A stretch of 64,000 nt of DNA from JBEICQ01 sp046297395 (GCA_046297395.1 JBKCNM010000073.1:27965-91964), one strand, 5' to 3'; counted from the stretch's first letter, positions 53,112-61,677 are shown. Program-made: numbers and translations. The notes: generated by a model not told the origin, from the sequence alone.

Positions 53112-53245
53112 GGGTTATACACGAACAAAATGCACGATTTTTGAACAAGTTTTTACACTTTCAGCAAATGGGGGTATTTATCCGAGCGCATGGTTCACTC
53201 ATCGGTAAATTAAAAAGGGATTCCGTTTTATTTGGATAATGTAGA

Positions 53246-53253
53246 TATCTTCG
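53246..53253 (+). promoter_or_regulatory. Probable -7 element of the OmpA-family gene
   Basis: TATCTTCG followed by CCC, seven of eight matches to TAnnTTTG, ends only 6 bases before the ATG at 53260. The mRNA would be nearly leaderless. Confidence 0.35.
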
Positions 53254-53259
53254 CCCGCC

Positions 53260-55620
53260 ATGGTGCGGCGATTGCTATTTTTATTGTTGATGGTTTCCTC
53301 TCTGGCAAGGGCGGGTTCTGCCGTATCTGATTCAGGAAAAGTACGACGACAGGCAAAAATCCAGGAATGGTTGCAGGAGGCTCGGATCCTGGCGGAAGAA
53401 GAACGGTATGAGTCTGCCGTAAGGGCTTATAAAAAGGTACTTCAGCTCGATTCCACAAGGTATCTCTACAACTTTGAACTCGGAATGGTCTTGTTCTATT
53501 ATCAGGAGAACAGAAAAGCAGCACTTAAATATCTGGAAAGAGCTTTCGCGGTCTCTCCAAGAGATACTTCCTATGACTTGATTAAGTGCTTAGGCCAATC
53601 CTACCAATTTGTGGCGAATTACCCTGAAGCCCTGAGATATTATTATTTATATGGCAAAAAAGAAGCCAAAAACCGAAAATATGAAGCCTGGAACAAGGAA
53701 GTAGAACAAGGCATCTCGGTTTGTAAATATGCCATGAGTCACAATGTTTTGTCGGACAGTGTGAAGGTTGAAAACCTGGGACGGGGAATCAACAGCATGT
53801 ATCCCGAATATGCCCCGGTGGCCGACAAAAAGGATTCCTTTTTATTGTATTGTTCCCGAAGACCCGACAACAACTCCGGCAGAAAAGATCCGGGTGACAA
53901 TAAATTTTACGAAGACATATTCATTTCGTACAGAAAAAACAGTTCTTGGTTAAGGCCTGTAACTTTTGATGCCTTCCGCGGAATCAAGGACGAGTCCGAA
54001 GAAGATGTCCACAAAAGCGTGGTGGGCATGTCTTATGATGAAAACAATCTTTTTCTCTATCGGAAGAACAAGTTGTGGATATCTACCCGCAAGGGCAACC
54101 AGTGGTTGACACCTGTAATGGCAGACAACAACATCAACCTGTCTCAGTACCAAACCCACAACAGTTTATCTGCCGATGGAAATACCATGTTCGTGGCAGC
54201 AGAAACCCGAGATGGGAAAGGAGGTAGGGACATTTTCATGCTCAGAAAAAAAGCCGATGGATCCTGGGAGGCTCCCGTTGGTATGGGTGACCTGATTAAT
54301 ACTGATGATGATGAAAACAGTCCTTTGATTTCTTCCGACGGAAAAACACTTTACTTCTCCTCTAAAGGTTTGCCCGGGTATGGAGGTTATGATATCTTTA
54401 AAACCAGTTTTGTAGATGGTAGCTGGACAGCTCCCGTGAACATGGGCTTGCCAATCAATTCGCCGGGTGATGATCTCCACTTTCAATACATTGAAGCCAC
54501 CGGAAGGGCTTATTTTGCCTCAAACCGTCAGGGAGGTTATGGCGACATGGATCTGTATACCGTTTCACCTCAAACAGAAAAACTGATTGAGTATGTTCCG
54601 ATTCACTTTTCCAAACAATTTTATGTTGGTGATTACACCAATGAGAAAACTGAAAATGCTGTTTATCATTGGAATTTCGGAGATGGAAAAACTGCCGAAG
54701 GGAAGCATGTCATCCACACCTACACGCATCCGGGACCCTTTGAAGGCATGCTTTCCATCAAAGATTCCTCCAGCAAAAGAGAATTGTTCAGCCATCCCGT
54801 GCATGTGGCTTTTCAGGTACCCGCTCACCTCGAGATAGATGCAATAGATACAATTGCAGAGGGACAAACCCTGAAGTTTTCAGCCGGCAATTCATTTATT
54901 GAAAATATGCGTATCCGGAACTATCAGTGGAGTTTTGGAGACGGTTCTGTTGCAGATGATTCCTCCAAAATACATCACCTCTACACCACCAGAGGGAGCT
55001 ACAATGTGAAATTGATCTGCAGGGGAGTGAATGACAAAAGCCGCTCGAAAGTGAGTTATTATGTGAACAAAAATATTGTGGTGCTGCCACCGGAAGAATA
55101 CCTCACCTGGGAACGGAAAAAGAGCTTCCAAACAGTGGCTAAATCAAACGAAAACACGGAAAAAAAGAACAATAAAAGTATTTCCAAACGAAGGAAAATT
55201 TTTCTTGAAGGCGGCTTTGATGAATTGGGTATCACGGCAGACACACTCAAACTTCCGGCCATCAATTTGGAATCTGTGTATTTTGATCTCGACAAACACA
55301 ACTTGCGTGCAGATGCGATGCAAACGCTCGACAAAAATGCAGAGATTTTGCAGCGCTATCCCGAGCTGGTGATACAGGTTACCGGCATGGCCGACATCAG
55401 AGGCAGTGAAGACTACAACATTCTGCTTTCAAGCCGCAGGGCAGTAAATGCTGTTCGTTACCTTAATGAAAAAGGTGTTGCGATTTCCCGTTTCTCAGCA
55501 GTTGTAAGTTCAGGAGAAAGTCATTCTTCTACTGTTGCTGCTGGAGAGGATGCCTTCCGGAAAGATCGCCGAGTGGAATTCAGAATTCTTGGAAAAGCAA
55601 ACCCCGACTTTTTAAAGTGA
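53260..55620 (+). CDS. TPR-PD40-PKD-OmpA envelope protein (PorE-like architecture)
   Basis: 786-residue exported protein. The signal peptide (RRLLFLLLMVSSLARAGS) is followed by TPR helices (~30-140: EERYESAVRAYKKVLQLDS, NYPEALRYYYLYGKK). A PD40 beta-propeller follows (~165-430, repeats such as SLSADGNTMFVAAETRDGKGG and SPLISSDGKTLYFSSKGLPG), then two PKD modules (WNFGDGKTAEGKHVIHTY, WSFGDGSVADDSSKIHHLY). The C-terminal OmpA peptidoglycan-binding domain starts VYFDLDKHNLRADAMQTLDK and contains NILLSSRRAVNAVRYL. T9SS PorE has TPR, propeller, a carboxypeptidase-regulatory domain and OmpA; here PKD replaces the regulatory domain, so a T9SS role is possible but not shown. It is monocistronic. Confidence 0.88.
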   Translation: MVRRLLFLLLMVSSLARAGSAVSDSGKVRRQAKIQEWLQEARILAEEERYESAVRAYKKVLQLDSTRYLYNFELGMVLFYYQENRKAALKYLERAFAVSPRDTSYDLIKCLGQSYQFVANYPEALRYYYLYGKKEAKNRKYEAWNKEVEQGISVCKYAMSHNVLSDSVKVENLGRGINSMYPEYAPVADKKDSFLLYCSRRPDNNSGRKDPGDNKFYEDIFISYRKNSSWLRPVTFDAFRGIKDESEEDVHKSVVGMSYDENNLFLYRKNKLWISTRKGNQWLTPVMADNNINLSQYQTHNSLSADGNTMFVAAETRDGKGGRDIFMLRKKADGSWEAPVGMGDLINTDDDENSPLISSDGKTLYFSSKGLPGYGGYDIFKTSFVDGSWTAPVNMGLPINSPGDDLHFQYIEATGRAYFASNRQGGYGDMDLYTVSPQTEKLIEYVPIHFSKQFYVGDYTNEKTENAVYHWNFGDGKTAEGKHVIHTYTHPGPFEGMLSIKDSSSKRELFSHPVHVAFQVPAHLEIDAIDTIAEGQTLKFSAGNSFIENMRIRNYQWSFGDGSVADDSSKIHHLYTTRGSYNVKLICRGVNDKSRSKVSYYVNKNIVVLPPEEYLTWERKKSFQTVAKSNENTEKKNNKSISKRRKIFLEGGFDELGITADTLKLPAINLESVYFDLDKHNLRADAMQTLDKNAEILQRYPELVIQVTGMADIRGSEDYNILLSSRRAVNAVRYLNEKGVAISRFSAVVSSGESHSSTVAAGEDAFRKDRRVEFRILGKANPDFLK

Positions 55621-55651
55621 TTGCTATTGCCAAAAACAACGCATGGCTTTC

Positions 55652-56161
55652 TTAGTTTTTTGGTTTTTTGTACACAGGCACTGTTGAGCAAGGCTCACCA
55701 AACATCAGGCTTTTTACCACAGGCATCAACTTTACGCTGAGTGCGGCATACATGGCAGGGCCCACCTTTAGTTTGCTACATCCTTTCACCACCACGCGTT
55801 TATCTGTAAAATCGGAAACATGAAGTTGCTGGATGTATTCTATCATGGCCTTTTCCGGTAATTCCTGAGGAGAACAACAATAAACAGACGAAGCATACGG
55901 GGCAAGCGCTGAGCTGAGCAGCATCCATGCCCACATCGGGATAATTGCCTCCGATGAACAATACAAGGCAACCACACTTGATTTGTATTGCTCCCAGTTA
56001 TGAGAGGCAACAAATTCACGAAGGTCTTTTTCCCTTAAAATCATACCCTCGAACAAGATGTTTTTTAAATCCACAGATTTAAAGGATATGCCTTCAATCC
56101 ATATTTCCGGATCGATTGAAACAATACCACTTTCGCTTACCTTATTTCGAATGGTATCCAT
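55652..56161 (-). CDS. DUF2480 family protein
   Basis: About 169 residues, soluble. It fits the Bacteroidota DUF2480 family by eye: IVSIDPEIWIEGISFKSVDL, FEGMILREKDLREFV, WAWMLLSSALAPYAS, DKRVVVKGCSKLKVGPAMY and LMFGEPCSTVPVYKKPKN. Two conserved cysteines (KGCSKL, GEPCST) and the position after sufE and a DUF59 gene suggest a link with Fe-S assembly, as in other Bacteroidota SUF regions. The biochemical role is unknown. ATG at 56161 is preferred; GTG at 56167 overlaps the DUF59 stop (GTGA) and is an alternative. It is the last gene of the HK-gpmI-sufE-DUF59-DUF2480 run. Confidence 0.85.
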   Translation of the reverse strand: MDTIRNKVSESGIVSIDPEIWIEGISFKSVDLKNILFEGMILREKDLREFVASHNWEQYKSSVVALYCSSEAIIPMWAWMLLSSALAPYASSVYCCSPQELPEKAMIEYIQQLHVSDFTDKRVVVKGCSKLKVGPAMYAALSVKLMPVVKSLMFGEPCSTVPVYKKPKN

Positions 56162-56163
56162 GC

Positions 56164-56493
56164 TCACATAAATCCTAATTCCAGCTGAGCCACCTCACTC
56201 ATCATGCTTTTGTCCCAGGCAGGTTCAAAGGTGATTTCAATCTTGGCCATGGTCACTCCTTCAACCTGTCTTACCTTTTCTTCCGTCTCCGGAGGGAGGG
56301 TTTCTGCAACAGGACAACTGGGTGAAGTAAGTGTCATCTTGATGTCTACCTCATTGTGGTTGTTGATATGCAATTCGTATATCAGCCCGAGTTCCCAAAT
56401 ATCCACGGGAATCTCAGGGTCATAGCAGGTTTTAAGACAATCGATCACCCTTTGGGTAAGTTCGGTATTTTCTGAATAAATGATGGCTGGCAT
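56164..56493 (-). CDS. DUF59/MIP18-family Fe-S assembly protein (SufT-like)
   Basis: 109 residues, one DUF59 domain. Seen: LKTCYDPEIPVDIWELGLIY (the DPE motif), IKMTLTSPSCPVAETLPPE with the conserved Cys, and ITFEPAWDKSMMSEVAQLEL. Relatives (SufT, MIP18) help mature Fe-S proteins and are common in Bacteroidota suf operons. It lies 6 bases after sufE and overlaps the DUF2480 start region, consistent with one operon. The core scaffold genes sufBCDS are not in the window. Confidence 0.9.
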   Translation of the reverse strand: MPAIIYSENTELTQRVIDCLKTCYDPEIPVDIWELGLIYELHINNHNEVDIKMTLTSPSCPVAETLPPETEEKVRQVEGVTMAKIEITFEPAWDKSMMSEVAQLELGFM

Positions 56494-56499
56494 GTGCTG

Positions 56500-56928
56500 T
56501 TATGAGGATGTTTTTTGGGTGAGTGCAATGGCGTCGGTTTTAATCTGTCGGATCATTGATACCAATCCGTTGGCGCGGGTGGGAGAGAGATGAGCCGACA
56601 AGCCTGAGGCTTCTGCAAAGGTAACTTGTGCGGAGGCAATTTCTTCAGCCTTACGATTGTTAAAAATCCTGAGCAACAAGGCAACCATCCCACGGGTAAT
56701 GATGGCATCGCTGTCGGCCAGGTAATGGATGAGTCCGTTTTCTACATAGGCATGCAGCCATACCTGCGACTGGCATCCTGGAATAAGCCTTTCCGGAGTT
56801 TTTAGCGAGTCGGGCATGGGCGTGAGTTGTTTGCCTTGGTCAATCAGATATTCGTATTTGTCATTCCATGAATCGAATAGCGCAAACTCCGAAACAATTT
56901 CTTCCTGTATTTCCTCTATGCTTTCCAT
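56500..56928 (-). CDS. sufE: Cysteine desulfurase activator SufE
   Basis: Accepts persulfide sulfur from SufS and hands it to the SufBCD scaffold. 142 residues. The sulfur-accepting Cys lies in RLIPGCQSQVWLHAYV; WNDKYEYLIDQGKQL precedes it, and DAIITRGMVALLLRIFNN and LSAHLSPTRANGL follow, all as in SufE. It starts 5 bases after gpmI and is followed 6 bases later by the DUF59 gene. SufS and SufBCD are absent from the window, so this is a split SUF locus. Confidence 0.95.
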   Translation of the reverse strand: MESIEEIQEEIVSEFALFDSWNDKYEYLIDQGKQLTPMPDSLKTPERLIPGCQSQVWLHAYVENGLIHYLADSDAIITRGMVALLLRIFNNRKAEEIASAQVTFAEASGLSAHLSPTRANGLVSMIRQIKTDAIALTQKTSS

Positions 56929-56933
56929 GTGTA

Positions 56934-58436
56934 TCAGATCAACGATTTTCCATCCATCTCCTTGGGTTGCTCAATATTCATCAGTTTTAAAATAGTAGGT
57001 GCTACATCTGCAAGTGTGCCATTGCTGAGCCGTTCGTAGTTTGTGAAGAGCAGAATGCATGGCACCGGATTCAATGTATGAGCCGTATTGGGCGTGCCAT
57101 CTTCGTTCAATGCCACATCTGCATTTCCATGATCGGCAATGACGAGCACGGCATAATTTTTTTCTTTCGCAACCAACAGTAATTTCCCGAGGCAGGTATC
57201 AACGGTTTCCACTGCCGAAACAATCGCACTGTACACACCGGTGTGGCCCACCATGTCAGCATTGGCATAGTTAATACAAACAAAGTCAGGAGCATTTTTC
57301 TCAAGGGCCTGCACGGCTGCATCCGTAATTTCATGTGCACTCATTTCGGGAAGGAGGTCGTAGGTTGCTACTTTGGGTGAGGGAATTAAAATGCGCGATT
57401 CTCCCGGGAAAGCTTGCTCCCTGCCTCCCGAAAAAAAGAAAGTTACATGAGGATATTTTTCAGTCTCCGCGATACGAAGTTGCGAGAGATTATTTTTTGA
57501 AACAATTTCACCCAAGGTATTCTCCAGATTGTCTTTGTTAAACAACACCTTTACATTCCTGAACCCTTCATCGTAATTCGTCATGGTGTAATAGTTCAGG
57601 TTCAGGGGGGTCATCTCCTGTTCAGGAAAAGGCTGTTGGGTCAGTGCCATGGTAATTTCCCTGCATCTGTCTGTACGGAAGTTAAAACATATCACTACAT
57701 CCCCTTCTGCAATGGGCTTGAATGCACCCGTGAGCAGATGAGGGAGAATAAATTCATCGGTGATACCGGCATCGTAAGTCTGCTTAAAAACATCCTCACA
57801 GCTTTGGGCAACACTTCCTTTTCCATGTACATACAAATCGTAGGCAAGCTTGATTCGCTCCCAACGATTGTCCCTGTCCATGGCATAATACCTGCCTATG
57901 ATGCTGGCTATTTTCACCGGCGTTCCTTTGCAGTCTTTTTCCAAAGAAGCCAAATAACCGGCTCCACTTTTTGGGTCGGTATCTCTTCCGTCGGTGATGG
58001 CATGAACAAAAATCTCAGGAATCTGATGATTCGCTGCCGCTTTACATAAAAATTTAATGTGATCCAGGGAAGCATGCACGCCTCCATCGGAGACAAGTCC
58101 GATAAAATGAAGTGATTTGCGATTTTGTCTGGCGGTGTCAAACGCTTGTTTCAGCACAGGATGGTGCATCATTTCGCCGGAGGAAATGGCTCGGTTGATG
58201 CGCTCCAGATCCTGGAAAACAACCCTGCCGGCACCGATGTTAAGATGCCCCACTTCGCTATTTCCCATTTGTCCTTCAGGTAAACCTACTTGGGTGCCAT
58301 GTGTGCGAAGCCGGCTCATGGGGAAAGTGGCTGAAAGATCATCCATCACCGGCGTATGAGCCTGATAAATGGCGTCTGCTTTCGATTTGTCGCCAAGTCC
58401 CCATCCATCAAGGATGACCAATAAAACTTTTTTCAT
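56934..58436 (-). CDS. gpmI: 2,3-bisphosphoglycerate-independent phosphoglycerate mutase
   Basis: Interconverts 3- and 2-phosphoglycerate in glycolysis using two Mn2+ ions and a phosphoserine intermediate. 500 residues. Seen: LVILDGWGLGDKSKADAI (first metal Asp), the nucleophile Ser in GQMGNSEVGHLNIGAGR, HAITDGRDTDPKSGAGYL, IIGRYYAMDRDNRWER, CINYANADMVGHTGVY and VIADHGNAD. The ATG overlaps the histidine kinase stop (ATGA), so translation is coupled to a sensor gene, which is unusual. sufE follows 5 bases after its stop. Confidence 0.97.
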   Translation of the reverse strand: MKKVLLVILDGWGLGDKSKADAIYQAHTPVMDDLSATFPMSRLRTHGTQVGLPEGQMGNSEVGHLNIGAGRVVFQDLERINRAISSGEMMHHPVLKQAFDTARQNRKSLHFIGLVSDGGVHASLDHIKFLCKAAANHQIPEIFVHAITDGRDTDPKSGAGYLASLEKDCKGTPVKIASIIGRYYAMDRDNRWERIKLAYDLYVHGKGSVAQSCEDVFKQTYDAGITDEFILPHLLTGAFKPIAEGDVVICFNFRTDRCREITMALTQQPFPEQEMTPLNLNYYTMTNYDEGFRNVKVLFNKDNLENTLGEIVSKNNLSQLRIAETEKYPHVTFFFSGGREQAFPGESRILIPSPKVATYDLLPEMSAHEITDAAVQALEKNAPDFVCINYANADMVGHTGVYSAIVSAVETVDTCLGKLLLVAKEKNYAVLVIADHGNADVALNEDGTPNTAHTLNPVPCILLFTNYERLSNGTLADVAPTILKLMNIEQPKEMDGKSLI

Positions 58437-59377
58437 GCAAGTGGCAAAGTTACATGAAACACACTTCCTCCTTCGGGATTATTTTCTACCATAACCGTCC
58501 CTTTGTTCATTTCAACCAGGTTTTTAACGATGTACAAACCCAATCCGGTTCCTTTGGAGGAACGGGTTTCCTCATTGCCCAGGCGAAAAAATTTTTCGAA
58601 GATTATTTTCCTGTTTGCGGGTGATACTCCCTGTCCACGGTCACTCACCGATATTCTCAGTTTGCTGTGTTCGCTCTTGGCCGAAACTGTTACCGGGCTT
58701 TCTGCAGGTGAGTATTTAAGGGCATTTTCAACAAGGTTGATGAGGATGGATGAAAAGCATACCGGGTCGCCCACAAAAGCAATATCCTGTTCGGGAAATT
58801 CAAGCAGGATGCGCTTGAACTCCATGGTATTAGTTGAAAACCGTTCATGCAAAAGGCGAGATGATTCAGCCGAGAAAAACAATTTTTCCGGATGAAGTTC
58901 AAATCTGCTGCTCTCCAGCCTTGTGGCCAACAAAATCTGGTCGGTAAGCCGGGTAAGCCGGTCGATTTCAGATACTGAGTGATGCAATATTTGTTTCATT
59001 TTCTCTTTTTCCAGATCTCTTTTCATCAGGGTCTCCGTTTGAAGCCTCAAAGAGGCAAGGGGAGATTTGAATTCGTGTGTCACTGATAACAAGAAATTTT
59101 TTTGCTGGCGGATGACCTGTGTTTCTTTGAGAATATTTTTTCTGAGTAGCATCACACCTGCTCCCAATACCGAGAGAAAAACAAGCCCCTCTGCCACAAA
59201 CATTCTTTTGCGTTTATCCAGTTTTCTTTTAATTTCCATGTTCTCGGTTTTCTTGCTACTGAGACTGTAAACCTCATTGTTGAGCTGGTTCATGAGAAAA
59301 AACCACCATAAAAACTGGAAAAAAACATAGCATACGATAAGGGCAAAAATCAATTTGGTGCGTGCAGGAGGACTCAT
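58433..59377 (-). CDS. Membrane sensor histidine kinase (orphan)
   Basis: 314 residues. Two TM helices (LIFALIVCYVFFQFLWWFF and MFVAEGLVFLSVLGAGVMLL) flank a short ~30-residue periplasmic segment, too small for a typical ligand domain. A HisKA domain follows with the phospho-acceptor His in SVTHEFKSPLASLRLQTE, then a HATPase domain with N box LINLVENALKYSPAESP, G1 SDRGQGVSP and G2 GTGLGLYIVKNLVEMNKG. No response regulator is adjacent. It heads the gpmI-sufE-DUF59-DUF2480 run, so the kinase would be co-expressed with glycolytic and Fe-S genes. The signal is unknown; the short periplasmic loop suggests membrane or intracellular sensing. Confidence 0.92.
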   Translation of the reverse strand: MSPPARTKLIFALIVCYVFFQFLWWFFLMNQLNNEVYSLSSKKTENMEIKRKLDKRKRMFVAEGLVFLSVLGAGVMLLRKNILKETQVIRQQKNFLLSVTHEFKSPLASLRLQTETLMKRDLEKEKMKQILHHSVSEIDRLTRLTDQILLATRLESSRFELHPEKLFFSAESSRLLHERFSTNTMEFKRILLEFPEQDIAFVGDPVCFSSILINLVENALKYSPAESPVTVSAKSEHSKLRISVSDRGQGVSPANRKIIFEKFFRLGNEETRSSKGTGLGLYIVKNLVEMNKGTVMVENNPEGGSVFHVTLPLA

Positions 59378-59406
59378 GAGGAAAGAATGATTTTAAAAAA
59401 TCATCA

Positions 59407-59414
59407 CAAAACTA
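59407..59414 (-). promoter_or_regulatory. -7 element of the kinase-gpmI-suf operon
   Basis: TAGTTTTG on the minus strand, a perfect TAnnTTTG, lies 29 bases before the kinase ATG. CTG, one mismatch from TTG, occurs exactly 19 bases further upstream. Confidence 0.5.
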
Positions 59415-59566
59415 CAAACACCAGAATAGTGTTCAGTGTTTCCGAAAATACACCAGTCATTTGTTTTCAATCGCAAGGGCCTGAGATGCCATCCTTCTGC
59501 ATCTTGTTTTAATATGAATTCTCATCTGGTTCCATGGCAAAACATAAATTCGGTTAATTTGCATCA

Positions 59567-60226
59567 ATGAAGCCGGGTCGCGTACTTACCTTGTTTAAGC
59601 TTGAATGGCAAAGTGAAATGCGCCGTCCTCAGGCAATGGGAGCGTTGTTGCTCTATGTTTTTGCCACTTGTTTTGTGGCATTTATGGCATTTAAGACCGG
59701 TATTCAACCACCTGCCTGGACCGCATTGTTTTGGGTGATTGTATTGTTTGCTGCCACCTATGCATCTTCTCGCGCAGTAGGCGCTGAGAGCAAAGGCAGC
59801 CGACTCTACCACTATTTTATTTTTCATCCCTTGGAGTATTTTTTCGGTAAAATGTGCTGGAATCTCTTGTTGATGATTCAAATATCCGCGGTTACTTTTT
59901 TGTTTCTCGGATTGTTCATCAAAAATCCTGTCCAGGATGTTCCTCTTTTTTTGCTCATCACCTTAGCCGGTTCGGCTTGTATGGCAGCTTCACTCTCTCT
60001 GGTGAATTGCATTGCTGCCCGTGCATCCGGAGGATTTGCCCTGTCTGCCCTCCTGGCTTTTCCGGTGCTTATTCCGGTGCTCACAGTCTCGGTAAAAGGC
60101 TCAAAAAATGCCATGGATGGCTTGGATGCGTCTCTTGTTTATCCTCAGCTGGCGGTACTTTTGCTTCTTTTTGTGGCCATCAACGCCCTGTCGGTTCTGT
60201 TGTTTCCTTTTGTGTGGAAGGATTGA
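59567..60226 (+). CDS. ccmB: Cytochrome c maturation haem exporter subunit CcmB
   Basis: 219-residue membrane protein with six TM helices, the permease-like subunit of the CcmAB(C) complex for cytochrome c maturation. Seen: LFKLEWQSEMRRPQAMGALL at the N-terminus (the conserved E-R region), WVIVLFAATYASSRAVGAES, PLEYFFGKMCWNLLLM and FPVLIPVLTVSVKGSKNAMD. No ccmA, ccmC or ccmE is in the window. Its place directly upstream of the multihaem actA gene fits a need for c-type haem attachment. TTAATTTG six bases before the ATG is a weak -7 candidate. Confidence 0.92.
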   Translation: MKPGRVLTLFKLEWQSEMRRPQAMGALLLYVFATCFVAFMAFKTGIQPPAWTALFWVIVLFAATYASSRAVGAESKGSRLYHYFIFHPLEYFFGKMCWNLLLMIQISAVTFLFLGLFIKNPVQDVPLFLLITLAGSACMAASLSLVNCIAARASGGFALSALLAFPVLIPVLTVSVKGSKNAMDGLDASLVYPQLAVLLLLFVAINALSVLLFPFVWKD

Positions 60227-60277
60227 TTAAAAAATTCTGATTTCAAAATTTCTGTAGAAAGGGCTTATCAAGCGCTT

Positions 60278-60296
60278 ATTTAGACTGATTCTAAAT
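60278..60296. promoter_or_regulatory. Fur-family operator candidate upstream of the act operon
   Basis: A perfect 19-base inverted repeat, ATTTAGA-CTGAT-TCTAAAT, lies about 57 bases upstream of the TAAATTTG promoter element. The TTTAGA...TCTAAA half-sites resemble binding sites of Fur-superfamily regulators such as Irr (TTTAGAA-N3-TTCTAAA), from memory. Control of a haem- and Fe-S-rich complex by iron or peroxide is plausible but unproven. Confidence 0.5.
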
Positions 60297-60352
60297 TAAC
60301 ACTTTGTAAATAATTATTCCCTTGGTGCCTAATCGTGGAATGCGACTTATTT

Positions 60353-60360
60353 TAAATTTG
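60353..60360 (+). promoter_or_regulatory. -7 element of the act operon
   Basis: TAAATTTG, a perfect TAnnTTTG, is followed by CGGCG. A transcript starting just downstream (~60366) excludes the upstream ATG at 60322 and supports the actA start at 60409. Confidence 0.55.
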
Positions 60361-60408
60361 CGGCGTCAAATGGTGAAAAAACGCCAAAGCATAATTACAA
60401 AACACTGT

Positions 60409-61677
60409 ATGTCAATTACTTATAACAGAATTGCAAGAGCTTTATTTGTCGCGGTTGCATTGGTCTTTTCCTTTCAATCGGCAAAGGTGAAGGCACAATC
60501 TCCGGAGGAACTTGGTGAAAAGGTTTTCAAACAGAACTGTGCTTCTTGCCACGCAATGGACAAGAAACTTGTGGGTCCTGCCCTCACCGGGGTTTTCGAC
60601 AGGGTGCCCAAGCCTGCTGAAGAATGGCTCACCAAATGGATCAAGAATTCCCAGACACTGGTGAAGGCCGGTGATCCTTATGCTGTAAAGATTTTCAACG
60701 AGTATAACAAATCTGTTATGCCTGCGCAGGCGGTCACAGATGATGACCTGAAAAATCTGTTTGCTTACATCAAGAATCCACCGGTAAAAAAAGACGCTCC
60801 TGCTGCTCAGGGTGCGCCTCAGGGTGCAGCTGCCTCTTCGGATGACAGTATAATGGAGATATTCCTTGCATTCCTGGGTGTGATTTTCATCGCACTTATT
60901 TTTGTCCTCAAGGGGATTCGCAAGAACCTGGAAACACTTGTTCGTCAGCGCGACGGATTGCCCGAGCCCACACCGCATCCCTATGCAGGGCAATTCAACC
61001 TGGCTTCCATCTGGTATTGGATGCGTACCCACAAAAAACAGTTTGCAGTGATTGTACTGATCCTTGTTGCAGTTGGCTCCAAAGCTGCCTGGGACAGCAT
61101 GATGAAAATTGGTGTTTACCAGGGATACATGCCCGAACAACCCATCTGGTTCTCACATAAAATTCACGCAGGTCAAAATGGGCTCAACTGCCAGTATTGC
61201 CACACCGGTGTTGAAAAATCAAAGGTGGCCAATGTGCCTTCTGCCAATGTTTGTATGAATTGCCACAAAGCCATTCAGGAAGGAACTGTATCAGGCAAAA
61301 AAGAAATTGCAAAAATCTACGCGGCCCTCGATTACAATCCTGAAAAGCAAACCTACGGTCCCAACAAGAAGCCCATCAAATGGGTGCGTGTGCACAATCT
61401 ACCCGACCATGTGTACTTCAACCATGCACAGCATGTGAAGGTAGGCAAAATTGAGTGCACCGAATGCCATGGAGAAATTGCTAAAATGGATACTGTATGG
61501 CAGCATTCACCGCTCACTATGGGATGGTGTATTGATTGTCACCGCAAGACAGAAGTGAAAATGGCAGGAAACCATTATTACGATGACCTGCATGCCAAGC
61601 TCAAAGAGAAGTACAAAGGCCAGGCCATTACCGTGGCAAAAATGGGCGGATTGGAATGCGGCAAGTGCCACTACTAA
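60409..61677 (+). CDS. actA: Alternative complex III subunit ActA, multihaem cytochrome c
   Basis: Periplasmic, membrane-anchored cytochrome of the quinol:cytochrome c oxidoreductase (alternative complex III). 422 residues. Signal segment RIARALFVAVALVFSFQSAK, then a monohaem cytochrome c domain (CASCH; ~residues 35-125 with VMPAQ as likely Met ligand region), a TM helix (IFLAFLGVIFIALIFVL), and a second TM helix (KQFAVIVLILVAVGSKAAW). A five-haem domain follows with CQYCH, CMNCH, CTECH, CIDCH and the C-terminal CGKCH. That makes six CxxCH motifs. The monohaem domain is fused to the pentahaem part rather than encoded separately. ATG at 60409 gives the signal peptide. actB follows 51 bases later. 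Confidence 0.92.
   Translation: MSITYNRIARALFVAVALVFSFQSAKVKAQSPEELGEKVFKQNCASCHAMDKKLVGPALTGVFDRVPKPAEEWLTKWIKNSQTLVKAGDPYAVKIFNEYNKSVMPAQAVTDDDLKNLFAYIKNPPVKKDAPAAQGAPQGAAASSDDSIMEIFLAFLGVIFIALIFVLKGIRKNLETLVRQRDGLPEPTPHPYAGQFNLASIWYWMRTHKKQFAVIVLILVAVGSKAAWDSMMKIGVYQGYMPEQPIWFSHKIHAGQNGLNCQYCHTGVEKSKVANVPSANVCMNCHKAIQEGTVSGKKEIAKIYAALDYNPEKQTYGPNKKPIKWVRVHNLPDHVYFNHAQHVKVGKIECTECHGEIAKMDTVWQHSPLTMGWCIDCHRKTEVKMAGNHYYDDLHAKLKEKYKGQAITVAKMGGLECGKCHY

Noticed and set aside
53062..53259. NrdR boxes upstream of nrdB
   Set aside because: I could not find two copies of the roughly 16-base NrdR palindrome in proper spacing.
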